A DNA stretch of 64,000 nucleotides, taken from positions 124,001 through 188,000 of the forward strand of contig CP137320.1 in NCBI GenBank assembly GCA_033182465.1. The letters are read 5' to 3'. Below the pieces are notes generated by a model. The model had not been told where the DNA came from, did no database searches, and was given only the letters and a program-made list of their open reading frames with translations. A program made the translations under genes and the position numbers. Of the stretch, positions 32,269-43,104 are shown piece by piece (within the stretch, counting starts at the first letter, position 1; each line of letters begins with the position of its first letter). The stretch is from Sanghuangporus weigelae. Lineage: Eukaryota; Basidiomycota; Agaricomycetes; Hymenochaetales; Hymenochaetaceae.

Positions 32269-34944
32269 ATGAAACCAAATATCATAGCATCATTAACAAT
32301 TGATGAATTACATAAGAAACTAGGTCATATCAGTTACGGCTATATACGAAAAATGATTAAAGACCACCCAGAAATAATAACTGAAAAAATTATAGACGAT
32401 AACACAAATAAAAATTGTATCGATTGTACTAGAGCAAATATATCACGAACAATAATCCCACATCAAAGGAAATCACCGCTAGCAAATAACTTTGGTGATT
32501 TAGTACATATGGATATTTGGGGACCAGCACCAACATTAGCGTTAAATTCGATATCATATTTACTTACGTTAGTTGACGATTCAACAAGATGGTCAGAAAT
32601 GCTACCGTTAAAACACAAAAGTGATGCCTATACCGAATATATTAAATATACAACCCGATTAAAATTACAAAACGGCACAATAATTAAAATCCTTCAATCG
32701 GATAACAATGCTGTATTTTTATCTAAAGACTTTACTGATTACCTTGATTCACAAGGAACTATCAGAAAATTAACTGTTCATGACACACCGCAACAAAACG
32801 GAGTTGCCGAGAGAATGCATCAAACTATCTTTAATCATGTCAGATCTATGTTAACAGCAAAAAATTTACCACAACGATTATGGTATTATGCTGCACAACA
32901 TGCATTATTTATTACCAATCGATCACCAAAAAGTGCCATAAACTTCGAAACACCATTCAAAAAACGTTTTAATGCAAATTATATATTAAATGGTCTCCAA
33001 GAATTTGGGCACGACGTTATATACAGAAAAGAAAACACAAATAAATTACAAAATAAAGGTGCAATTGGGAAATTTGTCGGATATGATTCAAATACAAAAG
33101 ATGGTATATATGTCTATCACGATTCCAAAGTGTCAACAGAAAGAAATGTAGAGTTCATCATTTCTAACGAAACTCGAACTCAAGGGGAGATAATAACGCA
33201 ACCTGATAATAATAATAATGAAACCAACAACCAAACATCATTAAAAGAAAGACTACAAAGACACCGTGAACCATCTCGTAAGAAAAGAGAAGCAGGTCTA
33301 GCGATCGAAAAACAGGAAGATATTTCCATATTCCTAACGGAATTTAACAATGAAATAAATAAAAGTATGAAAATACCAATAACATACTTAGATGCGTTAA
33401 GAAGACCTGATCATGATAAATGGCGACAAGCCATGAAAAATGAAATAGACTCATTAATAGAACATAATACATGGATATATGAATACCCACCACCGAACAC
33501 AAATATAGTAGGATGCAGATTTGTCTATAACATAAAATACAAAGCAGATTCTACCATCAAAAAATATAAAGCACGACTAGTAGCGCAAGGTTTTAGTCAA
33601 ATTGATGGAATAGATTATTATTCGCAAGACACTTTTGCACCCGTCGCAAAGCTATCAACAGCTAGATTACTATTACATTGGGCAGCAGCAAATGATTACG
33701 AAATACATCAGATAGATGTAAAATCTGCTTACTTATACGGAGAATTAAATGAAGATGAAGTCATCTACATGCGTCCACCACCAGGAAATTTTTGCAAAGA
33801 TATTAAACCGGGTCAAGCGTTAAGGTTAAAAAAGGCCTTATATGGATTAAAACAATCTGGAAGAAGATGGTACAAGAAAATAAATGACATACTTAATGCA
33901 GCAGGATTAACAAGATCTGCTGAAGATTACGCGGTATTTTACGATAAATCGATATTCAAACCGAACTTAATAACATTCATGCATGTGGATGATATAACTA
34001 TAATAAGTCAAAATATTGACATAAAGAATAATTTAGTTACGAAGATACGAAAATTCGTTAATTTAACAGACAATGGTGAGATCCATTGGTTATTAGGAAT
34101 CGAAATGAAGAGAAACCGTCACGATCGAACAATATTATTAAGACAAAAGAAATATATCGAAGACATAACACTCAGATTTAATATTGAAACTGAAAGATTA
34201 CGCCAAACTCCAATGGCGCCAGGCAGCAGATTAAAATCAAACGACAACACGAGTTCACAGGAAACTAAGTCATTATTTATGAGTTTAGTCGGATCACTCC
34301 GATACGCTGCGGATGCCACTAGGCCCGATGTAGCCTATGTTGCAGGACAATTAGCAAGACATTTACATAATCCTGATGAAACACACATTAATGTTGTGAG
34401 ATATGCTTTATCATACTTAAATACAACCAAAAACAAATGGTTAAAACTTGGAGGCAAATATCCACTAATAATAGATGGATATTGCGACTCAGACGGTGCG
34501 GTAACAGAAGGCTATAAAGCTATTAATGGATACATATTTACCATAAGAAATTCATCATTTTCGTGGTCATCAAAAAGACAAGATTTGGTACCTGCATCAG
34601 TATATGAAGCAGAAATTCAAGCATTACAACATGCTACCAAAGAAGCTATTTGGATTAAACACTTTATCGAAGAATTAAATATAAAGGAAAGTGATAGATT
34701 AATCACAATTTATTCGGATAACGAAGCGGCCATAAGAGATGTTCAAATTGATGAATTTTCACATAATATTAGAACAAAACACTTAGATAGGCGAAGAGCC
34801 TTCGTACATTGCTATATCAAAAATCATTCAATTAGAGTTAATTATGTACCAACCACAAATCAACGTGCAGACACGTTAACAAAAGCGCTTAACACTAAAC
34901 AATTCAATCACTTAAATTCGTTAATCGGACTTGTCGACAATTAA
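32269..34944 (+). CDS. pol: copia integrase-reverse transcriptase-RNase H polyprotein
   Basis: 891 aa from the first ATG after the TGA; the frame is the same as Gag-protease and is open from 32224. The pre-integrase zinc motif (H...H...CIDC) occupies residues about 15-55. The DDE core is seen in VHMDIWGP, LQSDNNAVF and PQQNGVAERMHQ. The reverse transcriptase runs from about residue 370 to 620, with the active site FMHVDDITI near 573. RNase H follows with YCDSDGAVT and IYSDNEAAI. The stop is at 34942-34944, 39 bp before the 3' LTR. Residues lost at the TGA fall where copia elements usually have an Arg before NGLY, so CGA to TGA is the simplest origin. Confidence 0.93.
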   Translation: MKPNIIASLTIDELHKKLGHISYGYIRKMIKDHPEIITEKIIDDNTNKNCIDCTRANISRTIIPHQRKSPLANNFGDLVHMDIWGPAPTLALNSISYLLTLVDDSTRWSEMLPLKHKSDAYTEYIKYTTRLKLQNGTIIKILQSDNNAVFLSKDFTDYLDSQGTIRKLTVHDTPQQNGVAERMHQTIFNHVRSMLTAKNLPQRLWYYAAQHALFITNRSPKSAINFETPFKKRFNANYILNGLQEFGHDVIYRKENTNKLQNKGAIGKFVGYDSNTKDGIYVYHDSKVSTERNVEFIISNETRTQGEIITQPDNNNNETNNQTSLKERLQRHREPSRKKREAGLAIEKQEDISIFLTEFNNEINKSMKIPITYLDALRRPDHDKWRQAMKNEIDSLIEHNTWIYEYPPPNTNIVGCRFVYNIKYKADSTIKKYKARLVAQGFSQIDGIDYYSQDTFAPVAKLSTARLLLHWAAANDYEIHQIDVKSAYLYGELNEDEVIYMRPPPGNFCKDIKPGQALRLKKALYGLKQSGRRWYKKINDILNAAGLTRSAEDYAVFYDKSIFKPNLITFMHVDDITIISQNIDIKNNLVTKIRKFVNLTDNGEIHWLLGIEMKRNRHDRTILLRQKKYIEDITLRFNIETERLRQTPMAPGSRLKSNDNTSSQETKSLFMSLVGSLRYAADATRPDVAYVAGQLARHLHNPDETHINVVRYALSYLNTTKNKWLKLGGKYPLIIDGYCDSDGAVTEGYKAINGYIFTIRNSSFSWSSKRQDLVPASVYEAEIQALQHATKEAIWIKHFIEELNIKESDRLITIYSDNEAAIRDVQIDEFSHNIRTKHLDRRRAFVHCYIKNHSIRVNYVPTTNQRADTLTKALNTKQFNHLNSLIGLVDN

Positions 34945-34974
34945 ACAATCTAATCATTCAGAAATTATTAGATT

Positions 34975-34983
34975 GAAGGGGAG
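34975..34983 (+). promoter_or_regulatory. copia polypurine tract
   Basis: GAAGGGGAG immediately precedes the 3' LTR, the expected site for plus-strand priming. Confidence 0.85.
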
Positions 34984-35137
34984 TATTAGAATATAATCGT
35001 ATTATGTAATATTAGCACGTGCTGTATCAGTAGTATATAAGACCTCTGGAAGGTCAGTGTATAATAAGAACGAACGTTCTCTCGTTACCGTACGTATGCC
35101 CTCATACTGAAGGCACCGTGAGCTCAACACCTTAAAA
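34984..35137 (+). repeat. copia 3' LTR
   Basis: 154 bp, no difference found from the 5' LTR; followed by the ATTCA duplication at 35138-35142. Confidence 0.93.
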
Positions 35138-35142
35138 ATTCA

Positions 35143-36070
35143 ACTAAGAGAACAGAAGAAGGATGGAACGGAACGATAGCGCGATGGCGTCTCACGTATG
35201 GTGACATGCCGTGACCGTCCTTGTGACTGACCGTGTTTCGTTCGAAACAAAAACAGCACTGCGTTCCCACAGTTACAGTATTGTCTAGCATCTGTAAACC
35301 AAACCAGGAATTTCGTAGTTTCCTTCAGACCTGACAATGCAATCAGAAATAGGATTAGACTTTGCGAAGTTCGAAGAAACCACACACTTTTAGGAAATCA
35401 CTTTTTACAAATTGTCAACAAATCGCAGGATAAATTTCAGCCATGTTCGTGATAATACAGTACAAGTCGGAAATGTCTACATATATAAGCATATCACGGA
35501 ATGCCATCGATGTCCAGAGTATCAGGAATGATAATGAGGTCTGGGAAAGTGGGAGAAGTGGCAGGAGATTTGATTTATTGTAATAGTGGGTGGAACTGAC
35601 GACGATCAATTACGAAGCAGCTATGTATGTAAATGGGTTCTCGCACGACGGTGAACAAAGATCTATCGGCACCCAATCCAATATTGGTTATTGCCTACAC
35701 CGACGGGATCGTAAAGGCACGTGCCGAAGACTCGAACATAATGATTAAATGAATACCATTACCAAAGAAGTTCGGCACTGGCGATGCGTAACGTCGAGAA
35801 ACTGGCGAAAGGCTCGGAATCTGGCACGCTCAGGAGTTTGGTTCAAGATATCTTGACTGCTTCATGGAGATAAACGGGTTCAAGAAGTTGAACAAGCGAG
35901 GTCAGCTGCTTGCTAGAATCACTCTGAGTTCCGATGCTGTCGCACTGCACTGACTAAATGCTTGATCAGCGAAGTTTCAAGGACACCTCAAGGACACCTC
36001 ATAAATACTCAAGGCTGGATTCGAATGGGCCGCCATTCTCAACCGTTTACTGGATCGTTTCTCGTATATA
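35143..36070. other. Inverted duplicate of 1.48-2.2 kb, upstream of SDR-C
   Basis: No intact gene. The minus strand of 35.4-36.07 kb repeats the SDR-A/M43-D intergenic DNA. Continuing left, it repeats the leader region of M43-D in diverged form (start near 35520) and then loses similarity before the copia end. Confidence 0.5.
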
Positions 36071-36984
36071 ATGGCAACGCTCGCAGGCAAGACAGTGCTC
36101 ATCGTCGGCGGATCTTCTGGGATAGGTTATGGTGTTGCCAAAGCATCCCTGCTCTCTCGCGCTTCCAAGGTCATCATTGCCTCTTCGTCTAAAGCTAAAG
36201 TCGAGGCTGCTCTCGTGCGTTTGAAAGACGACATAGTAGAGACGGGCTCGATCGTAGAGGGAACTGCATCGGGAGAAGTGGTGGATGCGAAAGACTCGAA
36301 GAATGTGAAGGATCTGCTGGGACGTGTTGGGGAGATCGACCACCTTGTGTGGACAAGTGGCGATTCTTTACGGACTTCATTCCCAGACGTCGACCTTGAC
36401 GCAAATAAAGGTCAGTATCATATTATCTTTGGGCCTGAGATACTCACGGCATCCCATATCCCTACTTGTAGACGTCTTTGATGTGCGCTTTTGGGGTGCC
36501 TTCACTGCCGCTCAAGTCGCAAAGATTCGCCCGGGAGGTTCAATCACGCTTACAGTCGGACAGGCTATCGTCAGGCCTATGAAGGGCTATTCTCTGATGG
36601 TAGGAGTTGGTGGTGCGATTGATTCTCTCACCCGTGGGCTGGCGGTGGATCTTGCACCAATTCGCGTCAATGTTATAAGTCCGGGTCTTGTCAAGACTGA
36701 GGTAAGTGCCATAAAAAGAGGTTCCTGGACAAGCATTAACCGACTTCTAGCTTTTGGATGGCCTCCCTGCAGAGAGGACAGAAGCATTAGAGAAACACGC
36801 CAATGCACTATTGGTTCAGCATATCGGACAGCCTGACGAAGTCGCCGAAGCGTACCTCTTCTGTATGAAGTAAGAGCTACTTTTTGTATGCTTCGCTAAT
36901 GTCTTACTGAACTGAATTCCGTCTAGATGCCAGTACATTACCGGCCAGCGAATCGAGGTCGATGGTGGCGGGAAGTTTATCTAA
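36071..36984 (+). CDS. Atypical short-chain dehydrogenase/reductase (SDR-C)
   Basis: 248 aa in exons 36071-36410, 36472-36701, 36751-36869 and 36927-36984, with the same exon lengths as SDR-A (340, 230, 119, 58). Start MATLAGKTVLIVGGSSGIGYG. The catalytic YxxxK region reads about GYSLMVGVGGAIDSL, so the Lys is missing; the single Tyr is out of register with the usual one. It faces the decayed M43-C gene. High similarity to SDR-A extends into introns and flanks in inverted orientation, so the duplication is segmental and recent. Possible activity is uncertain, but the open frame is preserved in all three copies, which suggests selection. Confidence 0.88.
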
Positions 36985-37205
36985 GCAGAAGGTCGCGAAG
37001 AACCCTCGTACGTACTGTCGCGGATGCTTCTGTTATGGACACAGGGGTATAAATTCGGTGTATGTGAGCAAATTTCGAAGTTCAATCGCATTAGACTGCG
37101 CCTATCAGAAATCATGAAACTTTATTTCATTTCAGTTCAACATGTATCCGTGAGACGTTATATTGACTGCCAGTGGAAGTCTTTCAGCAATCGGGACTAT
37201 TTCGG

Positions 37206-38384
37206 TTACAATCCTCGGTACGTAGCAATCTGGTCCGTCAGATGGGTGATTTGGCCAGAAGTGAACTCCTTCGCGCATGAATTATAAGCGTAGTCCATGT
37301 AGCTGTCCATCAGGCAACATGTTCGTCAGCCAAGGATGAAACGTACGGATAGGATCAACGCCAGGAGAGGAGAAAGTGTCGCGTCCCTTTGGGTAACCCG
37401 AAGCGGGCTCAGCCTCTGCGGGCGTGTCGTAGACCAGATCGCCGGACCCGGTAGAACTCTAGAAAAAGATGATCAGATATACCTCCTCCGGAAGAGAAGA
37501 GGGCCACCTACACTCTGGAAGGTGTGGTATAGGCCGGCCCAATGTCTAGTTTCATGAGTAAACACCTAGAATAACACCGGTTGTCAGAAAGAATTGACTC
37601 GTTAGATTAACCAGGATTTTATCTGTCCTCTGTTATACTTGGTCTGACTGCCTCCAGGCAAGATCGTAAAGCGCATTACAACTCCGTCATCGTCTGAGTT
37701 GCTGCTGTAGGAACTCGGGAAACGTCGCATATCCCAAGAGGCCTTGATCAGCCGCGCTGTTGAAGCCGACAGTGTAAACGTTCAAGGTTGTTGCATCCCC
37801 TTGGCGTAATGACTGCTTCATTGCCGTCTGCAGTGAAGAGCTGGGCCCGGCATTGTTGAACCAATTGCTGTTCACGGTACGGGCGATCTCGGTGAGCGTG
37901 AGACTTACCCCCGTCTCACTGAAGTCGGAGTTGAGGACGGAGATTTGGTCAAGGATCTGGGACTCTCTGTCAAGGATATGGAACTGAGGACATTATAATT
38001 ATCCATATAAACTGAGATCACTTACGGGACATTTCCTCCAGCGGCAGTATCGTCTGCGGCGACGACATGAGAGTAAACCGAAGCAGTGGTCGCACGCGCC
38101 GCAAGCTCACGCGTGCCGACGCGTTCTGCCATTCTTCTCTGGAAATGAAGCTTAGCGGCTTCAACTTCCTCTTCAGAGTTCGTTGTATCTATAATATCAC
38201 CAACAACGAGATTAATGCTTGCATAGGTAGATATGGAAGAGGATACAGTGTACGTCTGAATAGAGCTATCGGAAGCGAGTGGGTTCGCGAGAGCGCTCGC
38301 TACAAGGAACTTTGCAGCCCTTTCTATCAAATGCCAAGGTATCTTCCTTATTAGGATTGGTTTTACGACTAACTCATAAACCAT
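37206..38384 (-). pseudogene. M43 metalloprotease, recently inactivated (M43-C)
   Basis: On the minus strand the protein order is clear: a leader-like KFLVASALANPLAS without its Met, LHFQRRMAERVGTRELAARA, SVYSHVVAADDTAAGGNVP, WFNNAGPSSSLQTAMKQSLR, TLNVYTVGF and GYATFP. Then comes a one-base insertion (TTT for TT) that shifts the frame before SSNSDDDGVVMRF. The zinc motif HETRHWAGLYH is intact near 37540. Downstream, two conserved Cys are replaced and the last intron has lost its 3' splice site, so the NYMDY block is out of frame. The pattern shows several independent hits. Locus A's visible part is free of these changes. Confidence 0.8.
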
Positions 38385-38972
38385 CGCAACTATCTTTGCC
38401 CAGGGCGTAGTCTACATCAGCTGTATTTTGTAGGACGAGAGGATAGCTCTGATAGTAAGAGGCGCTATTTCGACCAGATTGCGAATAACGATCGTGATCG
38501 TATCCAGTCTGTTAGCACCCAAGATGACTTCTCATGTCTTCTATTGACAGTGTATGTTTCTCATTCCGACGGAAACGCTATCTCTTCGAGTGTGTGGCTC
38601 TGTTCTGTGCTTTCCTTTTCTTTCCTTTGAATCTCTCGGAAAGTCGTGATAAGCACATGGCGTGTAACTCTTGCTGTTGTGCTACACAAAGAAAGAGCGC
38701 TTCAAGTTGTCAACGAACACACAGTAACCTTTGTCCTTACCTCACTAGTGCTCCTTGCAATATCCATTGTATGATCGTACAAATAATCCCAGGCTGTAAC
38801 GTTTTCGCCATCCAGGCATTAGTAGACACGAGACGAGATTAGACAACTCAGGAACCACAGCTACCAATATGCCATCAACTATCCATGCGCTGTTCATCAT
38901 AGCTCTATCAATCAAGTCTGCCCATCTCTCTTGTTTCATGGATCATGTCGATGAATAAATGCTTTTTTTCAG
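38385..38972. other. SSP2 upstream region
   Basis: Contains the unresolved first exon of SSP2 and its promoter. Blocks here (for example GTGATCGTATCCAG near 38490 and GCAAAGAAAGAGCG-like sequence near 38690) recur at 40.5-40.8 kb upstream of SSP3, so SSP2 and SSP3 arose by tandem duplication including the promoter. Confidence 0.5.
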
Positions 38973-39525
38973 TGGTATGCAGTCTATTATCCGGATCCCT
39001 ACGGAGACTTTCAGCTTATTGACTCGGATAAGCAAAGGTGATAACGACTATATAGACAGCCATGGTAAGCGAACATACCTAGTCGCTCAAATTATCCATT
39101 TCTCACCAGGCATGTTTAACTCAGCTTTTCTCATTTCGCGCTTCTTACTTAGTATCGAATATGTCGATTCCGGAAAGGACCAAGGCTTGTGCTGGAAATT
39201 CCTCCCCGGTGCTCAACAGGACAGTTTTATCGCGACCCAAGCACACAAGGATAAAATTACGGGATACGATAGCGGAGACAGCAAATTCCACGCAGACTTT
39301 AGACAGTCCAATGATGGTTCAACTGTCATGACCCACTTCATAAACGAAGATCAACCCACTCTATGCTTTGATAATAATTACATCGACGGTCGTGGCGCGA
39401 GTAAGTATTCACGGCTATACCGAGCACGAGATGCAGAAGAGTAATGCTGGCGAACTCAACTTATTTGCTTTCGAGAAACTGAGGAGAAATTTGTCTGGAA
39501 TTACACTCAGCTTGGGGAGGCCTGA
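38973..39525 (+). CDS. Small secreted protein family member (SSP2), first exon unresolved
   Basis: Three exons are clear: 38973-39037 (WYAVYYPDPYGDFQLIDSDK), 39153-39400 (YVDSGKDQGLCWKFLPGAQQ ... FHADFRQS ... LCFDNNYIDG) and 39476-39525 (TEEKFVWNYTQLGEA, stop 39523-39525). A good 3' splice site (TTTTTTTCAG) precedes the first. An upstream ATG at 38869 gives a hydrophobic leader, but no donor restores the frame, so the leader exon is uncertain or damaged. The family has no domain I know. The conserved features are a WYA start, AxQAHK, GYDS, FHADF and a C-terminal FVW. Confidence 0.65.
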
Positions 39526-39639
39526 TGACAGGATATGGATTATAATTTGTTTCATGTTGGCTGTAAATTACGGAAGTCACAGATGTACTCATTATGGCAA
39601 ATACATGCTGATCTTCGTGACTGAACAGTAGCGACAGCA

Positions 39640-39900
39640 AAGTTACAAACTCGACTTCGTTGTGGATAGAGACCCGCCCTTGATGCTTGATTCAATACAG
39701 CTACTACCAAAGCACAGCGTGAGGTTGCTGTCGACCATGATATACCGAGTCTGTGTTGCTCGTTCTGAAGTCTGCATGAAAGACGTTGCTGGAATGCCCG
39801 ATAACATTAGCGTGTGTACTTTTGTGTACTTGGTTAACGCAGCCTGAGTCATTCATTTCGCCGAAGAAGTCTCAGCGTATTCATTTGCCAACACCGGTTT
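39640..39900 (-). pseudogene. Decayed small secreted protein copy (SSP4)
   Basis: The minus strand reads IGHSSNVFHADFRTSNTDS (matching GYDSGADEFHADFKSSNDDS of SSP3). After a frameshift it reads NLTLCFGSSCIESS, matching KLTLCYQKYCIGG. No start, leader or C-terminal block remains. It lies inverted between SSP2 and SSP3. Confidence 0.6.
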
Positions 39901-40939
39901 AGACGTCATTTACACCGCCGCTACAAAAAAAGGGTTGGGGTGAGCGCTGTGCTTGTGCGAGAGTGTGGATGGCAAATAAAGCCATGCAGAGATGATTCCT
40001 TCAATTTCTTCGATTTATTGTATGTCCAACACGTAGAGCTCTAGGAAGGGAGAAACTTTAATCAGCATAGACTGAAGGTTTCGCTTCAGCATTAGCGCAT
40101 CCTGTGATTTGAAGCACGACCTTTTCAGCATTAAATTCTTAAGGAAACAAGATCCAACCGGCACCTTCCGACAGGTTAGTAAGCTCAGTTCGTGGCGACC
40201 GCCCAACATCCGTATTTTCAATGCCATGATAACGCTCACTACACCAGCCATCTGCTTCCCTTCCACAAGCTTTTTGTGTTCATGCAATTCTGAAAGAATG
40301 CTGGCATGAACTTTGCATTCCATTAGTGGATTGCTTGTTTAAGAACCTGAAAGGTTACTGAGGGCGATGTTGCTACTTTGCAACTTCTTTTATCAACCGC
40401 CAGGTTATCTTCTTCAATGAGCTACGTTTTCTTACAATTGAATAGATAACAATAACCACCTTTGCTCAGGCATAATTTATATCAGCTCGATTTGCAAAAC
40501 GGCAGGACATTTTTGACTTTAGGAAGTGCAATTTCAGCCACGAAACATAAGCTTCCAGGATGGCTGATAATAATAATCGTAATCGTATCCAGCCGGTCTT
40601 CACCCGCAATAGCTTCTTATCTCCTGTACTCAGTATGGTTTCATTTCATTTTCTCATTCTGGATGTAATACCATCTCTTTGGGATGTTGGACGCATTCGA
40701 CTCTGTTCTGTGCTATTTTTTCCTTGATTTGCTCGAGACACTACAGCTACTGTTTCCATTTCAACGCAAAGAAAGAGCGCCCAGAGAATAATATTCAGAG
40801 AGCTTTGCTCATGCAGGACATCTTTGCAATATTTGCTGTAGGTTCGTATAAATGATCTCGGCCCCTAACACATTTACTCGCCATCCTAACAGTAGAACTC
40901 TCTAAAACACACTTAGCAATAGCTTTCTTCTCGTCAGAA
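39901..40939. other. Intergenic, upstream of SSP3
   Basis: No gene supported. 40.44-40.9 kb is a diverged duplicate of 38.4-38.85 kb (SSP2 upstream). Confidence 0.45.
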
Positions 40940-41618
40940 ATGCGTTCAGACATCCTTGCTCTCTCTGCAATGGCTTTCGCCGGGTTTTTCGCCACCGCCG
41001 TACAAGCAGACGACACCGAGGTACGTCGAACATGACAATTTCCCTCGCTTTATGTATCATGTTAACATATGTCTGATCCTTATATGCGTATCTTTGGCTG
41101 TCAGTGGTATGCAATTTATTATCAGGATAAAGAGGGAGGCGTCCAGCTTCTGGACTCAGATAACTCGAACGTCATAACGAGTAGAGAGGCGAGGTACGTT
41201 AGCATATGTCATCACTCAAACTACTTTCTCACTTCTGCCGAAGCGTCGACTCCATACGCGATGGGCACGACAAAGGCATGCGCTGGAAGTTCCTCTCTGG
41301 CAAAGGTCAAGATGGTTGGATCGCCACCCAGGCACATAAAAATCATATTTTAGGGTACGATAGTGGAGCCGACGAGTTCCATGCAGACTTCAAATCGTCA
41401 AACGATGACTCGGCTATTATGGCTCACTTCGTAGAAGGCGACTGCAAACTCACCTTGTGCTACCAGAAATATTGCATTGGTGGGGGCGGTGCGAGTAAGT
41501 ATCCAAGAATGTGCTGTTCATGAGCTATAGAGTTCAGTACTTACGAACCTGTCTTACTTTCTCTCCAGGAACTGGGGACAAATTTGTCTGGAGCTGCGAT
41601 AAAATTTCGGGCGCCTAA
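40940..41618 (+). CDS. Small secreted protein of unknown function (SSP3)
   Basis: Exons 40940-41020, 41105-41193, 41244-41494 and 41569-41618 make an uninterrupted 156-aa protein. It begins with a signal-peptide-like leader (MRSDILALSAMAFAGFFATA, predicted cleavage after VQA). The mature part is about 133 aa, with WYAIYYQDKEGG, MRWKFLSGKGQDGWIATQAH, GYDSGADEFHADFKSS, LTLCYQKYCIGGGG and a C-terminal KFVWSCDKISGA. Three Cys lie in the C-terminal third. The intron phases agree across the family. This is the best-preserved member. Role unknown; a secreted or effector-like protein is possible. Confidence 0.75.
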
Positions 41619-41908
41619 TCGATTTGCATGGCTATCTTTACATATTGACAGTTGCTCATGTTGGCTGTAAATTATGGATGTCATGGATGTACCCATTATA
41701 ATAATCACACGCTGGTCTTCGTGAATGAGCACGGCAGAGGCTGCGAACTCGACCATAAACCATTGACGTTATCTTCGATTGCAAAGGCAATGTTAGTGAC
41801 ATGCATAAGTACAACATATAGATCATATATCAGGATCAGGAGTTAGAGACGACATAAGCTGTTTCATTGAAGTCCATGCGGTATGCGAAACAATACATAT
41901 CCCGTGCA
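41619..41908. other. 3' flank of SSP3 and of the zinc-finger gene
   Basis: Non-coding. 41650-41760 matches 39550-39660 downstream of SSP2, extending the tandem duplication past the genes. Confidence 0.45.
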
Positions 41909-43104
41909 TTAGCATGCACCTATTTTTTGCTTCTGCTTAGGCGCCACTCGTCTCCTCTTCCAACGACTACAGTTCGATTCGTCAAGTTGAGCCTGCTCTC
42001 TCTTTCTTTTCAATGCAGCCTCGGCCTTTGGTACATCCGGGCACGTTTTCTCGTGGAGCTTTCGCTCTTTCACAGTTATGAATTGGCGCGGGCATCCAAT
42101 GCAACACCTGCAGGTTACGTCTCTATGTCTCTTCAGAGACCACTGTCGAGAACTGGAGTGAGCCGCATCGCAGCTTAATGCATCGCAAAATATGGGCAGA
42201 TTCATGTGCTTTCTAGAAAGCACATGCTCTGCAACCCTCTTGCCGGATGCGTTCGAGTAGAAGCAGCCAGGGACGATGCATGGAACTCGTTTCACGCCGC
42301 ACTCTACGCTACCAAGATGAAGATTTCCGCGATGAATGTGTGCAAGGACTTTATGATAGTCATACGGAAGAACCTTCCTGCATCCGTTGAAAGAACAAAT
42401 GAATGTTCTGCCTATGACTTTCTCGATCTCTTCGTTCTCCGAGTCGTCTACAAGAGTGCTCGAGCTCGTCGTCGAGGATGCTGAGTCAGGAGGTCGTGCG
42501 GTTCTGATCGGGGAAGAAAGCGGAGATGAAGGGGGGAGATAATGCGCCGGGCTGGGAGAGGATGGCGGTGACGACACCGGTGGAGGCGTAGCACACATCG
42601 GATACATCAACTCAGAGTCCGTTCTACCAAGCGGACATGTTCACAAAAACGAGAGATCAGTAATTATAAGATGACTTACAGTTCGTACTCGTCCTCTGCG
42701 ATTGCTTGTGCGACCTCTTTACCCTTTACCATCTGCGTTACAGGAAAGCTGCTGCCGAGATAGCCCTTGTCAGTATGATCATCAGCGGCGTCATCTGCCG
42801 GATTCATCACAACATCCCAGAAGCGCCTTGATTTTGGTGTTGGCGCGGGAAGACGCTGCGAAGACGGTAACAAGGGCGAAGACGGTGGATCCGGGAACGT
42901 ACACAAGCGGCCTGTACGTTCATAGAAGTCCTTTTGAACCTCGAGACCGCTAGGAGACAGTGTCAATCAGTATACACTAATGGGGAGGAATAGTAAGAGA
43001 TGCTCCTACATAGATGCTTTCTTAGTTGAGGAATATGTCATAAGGGTAGGACGATATCTGAGCCGGTCGGAAGAGATGAAGTCGTCGGGAGAGCCGATCG
43101 TCAT
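41909..43104 (-). CDS. C2H2-type zinc-finger protein
   Basis: Three exons, complement of 43010-43104, 42680-42949 and 41909-42623, sum to exactly 359 codons plus stop. The start at 43104 gives MTIGSPDDFISSDRLRYRPT. A Pro/Ser-rich middle (residues ~125-175) precedes at least two fingers. One is FICSFNGCRKVLPYDYHKVL with two following His. The second is VPCIVPGCFYSNASGKRVAE followed by H...H. Two more Cys/His clusters (IFCDALSC...H and CCIGCPRQF...H...C) follow. A basic tail (KRKREQ, RWKRRR) suggests nuclear entry. Likely a DNA-binding regulator; target unknown. Confidence 0.75.

Larger units (their letters stand above)
29232..35137 (+). mobile_element. Ty1/copia LTR retrotransposon, complete
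   Basis: The element is 5906 bp, flanked by the 5-bp duplication ATTCA (29227-29231 and 35138-35142). Two 154-bp LTRs (29232-29385 and 34984-35137) are identical by eye, so the insertion is recent. The order gag, protease, integrase, reverse transcriptase, RNase H is that of Pseudoviridae. A primer site, a polypurine tract and all catalytic motifs are present. The single visible defect is an in-frame TGA at 32221-32223 between protease and integrase. Confidence 0.95.
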
